A stretch of DNA of 10,654 nt from an uncultured Granulosicoccus sp. GTDB taxonomy: Bacteria; Pseudomonadota; Gammaproteobacteria; Granulosicoccales; Granulosicoccaceae. Below the pieces are notes generated by a model. That model did not search any database. It worked only from the letters and a program-made list of their open reading frames with translations, and was not told where the DNA came from. A program made the position numbers and the translations under genes. Below are positions 7,455 through 10,654 of this stretch, piece by piece (position 1 is the stretch's first letter; each line of letters opens with the position of its first letter). Location: the NCBI GenBank assembly GCA_938016235.1, contig CALLPU010000323.1, positions 1 to 10,654 of the forward strand, read 5' to 3'.

Positions 7455-7471
7455 GGGTTAAGCCCATCTCC
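7453..7471 (-). promoter_or_regulatory. frcC translation-start region: distant GGAG plus small hairpin
   Basis: On the minus strand GGAG (7471-7468) is followed at once by ATGGG-CTTAA-CCCAT (7467-7453), a five-base-pair hairpin whose 3' arm includes the first two bases of the frcC ATG (7454-7452). The linear spacing of 13 bases is too long for a good ribosome site; folding would bring GGAG close to the start but also pair part of it. This could tune frcC translation. Seen directly as sequence symmetry; any function is inference. Confidence 0.35.
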
Positions 7472-7562
7472 GATTCGGTAAGTAGTGGTAATTGACAACA
7501 CGCTCGCGTAGCGCATGGCTAACACGATTTTCTGGCCGGTATGTATTCTTCTGTGCATAACG

Positions 7563-7590
7563 CATGAGGGCGGCCGCAGCCACCCTCATG
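7563..7590 (-). promoter_or_regulatory. Strong hairpin between frcB and frcC
   Basis: The minus-strand transcript reads CAUGAGGG-U-GGC-UGCG-GCC-G-CCCUCAUG: eight base pairs, one U-G wobble, three more pairs and a four-base loop, 12 pairs in all. It starts about 57 bases after the frcB stop and 108 bases before the frcC start. No U-run follows it, so it does not look like a full Rho-independent terminator. Such hairpins after the binding-protein gene of ABC operons commonly block 3' decay and keep the binding protein more abundant than the membrane parts; that role is inferred here. Confidence 0.7.
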
Positions 7591-7610
7591 TTCACATCAG
7601 AATGTTCACA
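7588..7610. repeat. Pair of 9-base direct repeats, 14-base period
   Basis: ATGTTCACA occurs at 7588-7596 and again at 7602-7610, separated by TCAGA. On the transcribed strand it reads TGTGAACAT twice. The first plus-strand copy overlaps the last three bases of the hairpin at 7563-7590. The repeats lie in the untranslated gap just after frcB. A paired binding site or a small duplication are both possible; I do not recognise the motif. Confidence 0.5.
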
Positions 7611-7647
7611 CTCTACTGAGCTAGTGAATCAACTGTCCTGAGCGCAA

Positions 7648-8670
7648 TCAGCCCCAGCAGCGATCCATTCCTTCAGCGGTATCAATAGACTCGACACCCT
7701 CGGCTGGCTGATCAGTTACCAGCGATACACCCGTGTCGAAAAATTCAAGACCTTCGGTTGGCTCAGGCTTGGTGCCATCTGCAGCCCAGGCAGCGATGGC
7801 TTCTACACCCAGTGAAGCCATCAACAGTGGGTACTGTTGCGAGGTTGCGCCTATAACGCCGTCCTTTACATTCTGCACACCAGGGCAGCCACCGTCGACA
7901 GACACTATAAGCACCTTGTCTTCCCGGCCAAACGCTTTCAGGGCTTCATAGGCTCCGGCAGCCGCCGGCTCGTTGATGGTGTAGACCACATTGATACCGG
8001 GATCCTTGATCATCAGAGATTCCATCGCCGTGCGACCACCTTCTTCATTTCCAGCAGTAACTTCATTACCAACGATACGCGGATCGGTTTCATCACCCCA
8101 CCGATTCGGGTCAACCAGATCGATGCCAAAACCCTGCAGGAAACCCTGGTCTCGCAACACGCCCACTGAAGGTTGGCTGTCTGCCAGATCCAACATGGCA
8201 ATTTTCGCGTCAGCGGCAGCGTCACCCAGCTGCGCGGCAGCCCAGGCACCGATCAGCTCACCAGCCTTGAAGTTATCCGTGGCGAAGGTTGCGTCGGCAG
8301 AATCGATGGGCTCCAGCGGTGTATCCAGTGCAATGACCAGCAGCCCGGCATCACGCGCCTGTTGTACGACCGGCACGATGGCTTTGGTGTCGGAAGCCGT
8401 GATCAGGATGCCTTTGGCGCCCGAAGCAATGCACGTTTCAATTGCTTGCACTTGCGTCTCATGATCGCCGTCTACCTTGCCCGCATAGGTAGAGAGTGTC
8501 ACACCGAGCTCTTCCGCCTTGGCCGATGCACCTTCCTTCATCTTGACGAAAAACGGGTTGATATCAGTTTTGGTGATCAGGCAGGCGCCTACTTCATCCT
8601 GTGCCTGAGCCGGTACTGCCATTCCCACACCCAGCGCCAGCACACCGAGTATACCGAGTTGTTTTTTCAC
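7648..8670 (-). CDS. frcB: Periplasmic sugar-binding protein FrcB-like
   Basis: A 340-residue periplasmic binding protein (Peripla_BP_4 fold) that would capture a monosaccharide and deliver it to FrcC. The start is GTG 8670, with GGAG eight bases upstream; it gives a textbook signal peptide (KK, hydrophobic core LGILGVLALGVGMAV, AQA, cut after residue 23). The open frame extends upstream to 8760 but that extension would bury the signal peptide. Likely ligand-contacting positions typical of the fold are around F40-F41 in TDINPFF, D116 in ALDTPLEP, N233 in TINEPAA, D259 in SVDGG and Q278-Q279. Four cysteines (C30, C80, C262, C338) in a periplasmic protein suggest disulfides. The fructose/ribose/mannose assignment comes from resemblance to rhizobial FrcB and the frcBCAK gene order; the true ligand is not shown. 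Confidence 0.93.
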   Translation of the reverse strand: MKKQLGILGVLALGVGMAVPAQAQDEVGACLITKTDINPFFVKMKEGASAKAEELGVTLSTYAGKVDGDHETQVQAIETCIASGAKGILITASDTKAIVPVVQQARDAGLLVIALDTPLEPIDSADATFATDNFKAGELIGAWAAAQLGDAAADAKIAMLDLADSQPSVGVLRDQGFLQGFGIDLVDPNRWGDETDPRIVGNEVTAGNEEGGRTAMESLMIKDPGINVVYTINEPAAAGAYEALKAFGREDKVLIVSVDGGCPGVQNVKDGVIGATSQQYPLLMASLGVEAIAAWAADGTKPEPTEGLEFFDTGVSLVTDQPAEGVESIDTAEGMDRCWG

Positions 8671-8870
8671 GAAAATATCTCCAATTGGTGAGCGCGCCCA
8701 AGCCTTGAGGCACGCGGTACGTTGCCCTCTAAGACTTGCCGAATTACTGTTCAGTGTCAATAGGTAATGGCAAAGGCAGCAGAGATACCCGTGCTAAATC
8801 GACTCTGGGTCGTTAGCGGCTCCTGTGTCCCCAAAACCCTGTGTAGCGGATACGCTGTTGCCGGGCTGGA
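8671..8870 (-). promoter_or_regulatory. frc upstream region with candidate promoter and inverted repeat
   Basis: This 200-base gap separates the last glycosyltransferase gene from frcB and is the only sizeable non-coding stretch upstream of the eight-gene unit. On the minus strand an exact TTGACA lies at 8760-8755, a good -35 candidate, but the sequence 17-18 bases downstream (AAGTCT/AGTCTT) is a poor -10, so the promoter is tentative. An alternative is TTGCCA just upstream paired with AGTAAT at 19 bases. Between the promoter candidate and frcB an imperfect inverted repeat, GAGGCA-N10-TGCCCTC (plus strand 8707-8729), could be an operator or a leader stem. No clear terminator for the glycosyltransferase genes is visible, and no regulator gene lies in the window. 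Confidence 0.4.
8679..8682 (-). promoter_or_regulatory. Ribosome binding site deciding the frcB GTG start
   Basis: GGAG on the minus strand, eight bases before GTG 8670. Together with the signal peptide that begins at this GTG it rules out the longer open frame as the real protein start. Confidence 0.75.
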
Positions 8871-10070
8871 TTACCCGCCGATGTTTTCGAACAGCGTCGC
8901 GTAGCGCTCTACCATCTGCTTCTGGTCGAAGTGCGTCAACGCAAACGTGCGGGCAAAATCGGCACACTGCTGACGCAATACAGGATCAAGGATCAGTTCA
9001 CGTAGAGCTTCGGCCAACGCTTCTGACGATCGCTCCACCAGAGCGCCACCACGTCGCTCGCCAAGACGAGCGACAGCTTCCGAGGAACCACCGGCATCAG
9101 TCAGGACCACCGGCGTGCCAGCCGCCTGAGCCTCTAGCGCCGTCAAGGGATGACCTTCACGGTCAGACGACAGTACAAACAAATCAAACGCTGCCAGCAC
9201 GTCCGGGATATCGTGACGGGTACCGGTAAATACGACGTGATCCTGCAGGCCCAGTGATGCCACGTAATCAGCAATAGCCGGTTGTTCTGATCCATCACCG
9301 ACCACTACCAACTTGATCACATAGGCGTGTAGATCCGGATCGTTGACCAGCAGATGCAAGGCATCCATCAATCGGTTGTGGTTTTTCGCAGGCACAAGTC
9401 TGCCTACCGTTCCCAGCACCACCTGTCGGGTTGATGTCGCGTCTGATTGAAAACCCTCTGCCGTGTCTGTGGACTCATCAACGCCAAGCCATTGCTTGCG
9501 CAACTGCGCCCCGGAACCGTCTGCATACAAGGCGGTATCAACACCGTTGTTGATCACTCGCAGCAACGCATCATCCAGCCCAACCTCTTCACGATAAAAA
9601 TCGGCGGTATCACTCGAGACCGATACGAGTGCGGCCGTGCGCAACGCCAATAACCGATCTATCTGGCGGTAATGCCAGGGTTTCCAGGTATCTCGAGAGT
9701 GTTCCGTGGCCACCACTTTGAAACGACTGAAATACAGGGCGATTCTTGTCCAGGTATTGGCTACCCACAAATGGCTGTTGACACAGATCGGATTGATCTC
9801 TCGAATACAGCGATGCAGGTTTCCGGGCAGTTTGAGATCCAGCCCCGGCCGCTTGTTAAGTACATGCAGCACGATGCCGTCATTCAATTCGTCTGCCAGC
9901 TCTCCCGCTTGTGTCAAGCACACCATATGCACCTGCCACCCAAGCCTGTCGAATTCGTTGGCCATAGCCACCAGCATGCGCTCGGCTCCACCCACCGTCA
10001 GTGCCTCAATAGTCAGGGCGATGACGTTGCCAGACTGAACCAGTTTGCCGGATCCTGCGTCAACCATCAT
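8871..10070 (-). CDS. Family 4 glycosyltransferase
   Basis: A 399-residue GT-B-fold retaining glycosyltransferase, cytosolic or membrane-peripheral. The N-terminal acceptor domain opens with VIALTIEALTVGGAERMLVAMANEF (VGGAER loop at 26-31), typical of GT4 enzymes. The donor-binding C-terminal domain begins near LGTVGRLVPAKNHNRLMDAL and carries VFTGTRHDIPDVLAAFDLFVLSS followed by the EX7E motif, E305 and E313 in EGHPLTALE, which holds the nucleotide sugar. It starts ATGATG; the first ATG overlaps the upstream gene's stop by four bases (ATGA). The family transfers a sugar from a UDP- or GDP-donor to a growing glycan or lipid-linked acceptor; donor and acceptor cannot be told from sequence. With its upstream neighbour it looks like the 3' end of an exopolysaccharide, O-antigen or capsule cluster. 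A 200-base gap separates it from frcB. Confidence 0.92.
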   Translation of the reverse strand: MMVDAGSGKLVQSGNVIALTIEALTVGGAERMLVAMANEFDRLGWQVHMVCLTQAGELADELNDGIVLHVLNKRPGLDLKLPGNLHRCIREINPICVNSHLWVANTWTRIALYFSRFKVVATEHSRDTWKPWHYRQIDRLLALRTAALVSVSSDTADFYREEVGLDDALLRVINNGVDTALYADGSGAQLRKQWLGVDESTDTAEGFQSDATSTRQVVLGTVGRLVPAKNHNRLMDALHLLVNDPDLHAYVIKLVVVGDGSEQPAIADYVASLGLQDHVVFTGTRHDIPDVLAAFDLFVLSSDREGHPLTALEAQAAGTPVVLTDAGGSSEAVARLGERRGGALVERSSEALAEALRELILDPVLRQQCADFARTFALTHFDQKQMVERYATLFENIGG

Positions 10071-10654
10071 GCATTCACCAGCGTTTTTACCGGTGTCGCG
10101 ATGCTGCTGGGAACATAGGCGTGGAACAGGGCCAATAGCTCGTCGATATTTTTCTCCTGATTGAACAGCTCGGCGACTCGAACAGCTGCTGCACTGCTCA
10201 AACGATGCGCTAGTTCCGGGTCCTGAGCCAGCGAATCGATCGCTTCGGCAAATCCATTCACATCATCCACCTCCACGAGCCGCCCGGTCTGGTTGTCGCT
10301 CACCAGTTCTGGAATTGCGCTGACGCGCGTGGTGACCACCGGAATACGCAGCGCCATCGCTTCGGCAATGACATTGGGAATGCCGTCGGGGGGCTGACCG
10401 GCAATCAGCCGCGGTGCCAGGCAGAACACATCGGCCGCCTGGAGGCTTTCGAGCACCGCAGAAAACGACAGTGCGCCGCTGAATGTCACATGCTCGGCAA
10501 TACCCTGCTCTTCAACCAGAGCGTGAAGTTCTGCTTCCAGTGGACCTGAACCAATCAGCTGCAAATGCAGTTTTCTCCTATTGTTGATCAACCGGGCGCA
10601 CGCCTTGATCAACACATCATGACCTTTTGTGGGTACCAGACGCCCGATGCTGAT
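10067..10654 (-). CDS. Family 4 glycosyltransferase, C-terminal part (runs off window)
   Basis: The frame is open to the right edge, so the true start lies outside; the visible 195 residues are the C-terminal donor-binding domain of a GT4 enzyme. It opens with ISIGRLVPTKGHDVLIKA, the usual start of the domain, then LIGSGPLEAELHALVEEQGI and HVTFSGALSFSAVLESLQAADVFCLAP. The nucleotide-sugar motif is DGIPNVIAEAMAL, in which aspartate replaces the first glutamate of EX7E; DGIPNV(L/I)xEAMA is common in exopolysaccharide and colanic-acid-type transferases, so this is a subfamily feature, not damage. An in-frame GTG at 10615 is inside the domain and is not the start. It overlaps the following glycosyltransferase by four bases (ATGA). 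It is not a near copy of its neighbour; the two share only the fold. Confidence 0.92.
   Translation of the reverse strand: MSIGRLVPTKGHDVLIKACARLINNRRKLHLQLIGSGPLEAELHALVEEQGIAEHVTFSGALSFSAVLESLQAADVFCLAPRLIAGQPPDGIPNVIAEAMALRIPVVTTRVSAIPELVSDNQTGRLVEVDDVNGFAEAIDSLAQDPELAHRLSSAAAVRVAELFNQEKNIDELLALFHAYVPSSIATPVKTLVNA

Noticed and set aside
8671..8760. N-terminal extension of the frcB frame
   Set aside because: GTG 8670 has a well-placed GGAG and begins a complete signal peptide; the extension would put the signal peptide inside the protein and cross the likely promoter region.
8821..8870. Terminator after the glycosyltransferase gene
   Set aside because: Only a four-base-pair AGCG-TATC-CGCT stem is present and no U-run follows, so termination here is unproven and read-through into frcB cannot be excluded.
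1..10654. CRISPR arrays, tRNA/rRNA genes, insertion sequences, phage or toxin-antitoxin genes
   Set aside because: Looked for on both strands and not seen; the window is filled by housekeeping, transport and glycosyltransferase genes with short gaps.

Overview
The window reads as ordinary chromosome of a Gram-negative proteobacterium. I favour a gammaproteobacterium because the RimK is very close to the enterobacterial/pseudomonad type and sits in the rimB-rimK-COG3608 arrangement, and because the left end carries a DUF4401/GDYXXLXY pair. The sugar transporter is of the FrcBCAK type best known from rhizobia. This placement is inference; there is no rRNA or other marker. No tRNA, insertion sequence, CRISPR array or phage gene is visible, and coding density is high.

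Left end, plus strand (1-1271): the last 72 codons of a DUF4401-type membrane protein, overlapping by 8 bases a GDYXXLXY-family membrane-anchored protein that has an extra C-terminal half. An 81-base convergent gap follows (1272-1352), in which I see no convincing terminator.

Centre, minus strand (8670 down to 1353): eight genes in one direction with short gaps or overlaps. In transcription order: frcB (periplasmic sugar-binding protein), a 193-base gap with a strong hairpin, frcC (permease), frcA (ATPase), frcK (P-loop kinase of the transporter operon), then a RimB-type retropepsin-like protease, rimK (S6 glutamate ligase), a COG3608 M14-type zinc hydrolase, and an aldo/keto reductase. The first four make a CUT2-type ABC importer for a monosaccharide such as fructose, ribose or mannose plus a kinase. 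The next three form a known gene association built around glutamylation of ribosomal protein S6. The only space upstream long enough for a main promoter is the 200-base stretch before frcB (8671-8870), so sugar uptake and ribosome modification may be co-transcribed here.

Right end, minus strand (8871-10654): two family-4 glycosyltransferases overlapping by ATGA, the upstream one running off the window. They look like the tail of a polysaccharide or glycoconjugate gene cluster.

Nothing here is clearly a new defence or mobile system. The points most worth a second look are the sugar-importer/S6-modification linkage, the unassigned M14-type hydrolase next to RimK, the C-terminal extension of the GDYXXLXY protein, and the RNA structures around the frcB-frcC junction.
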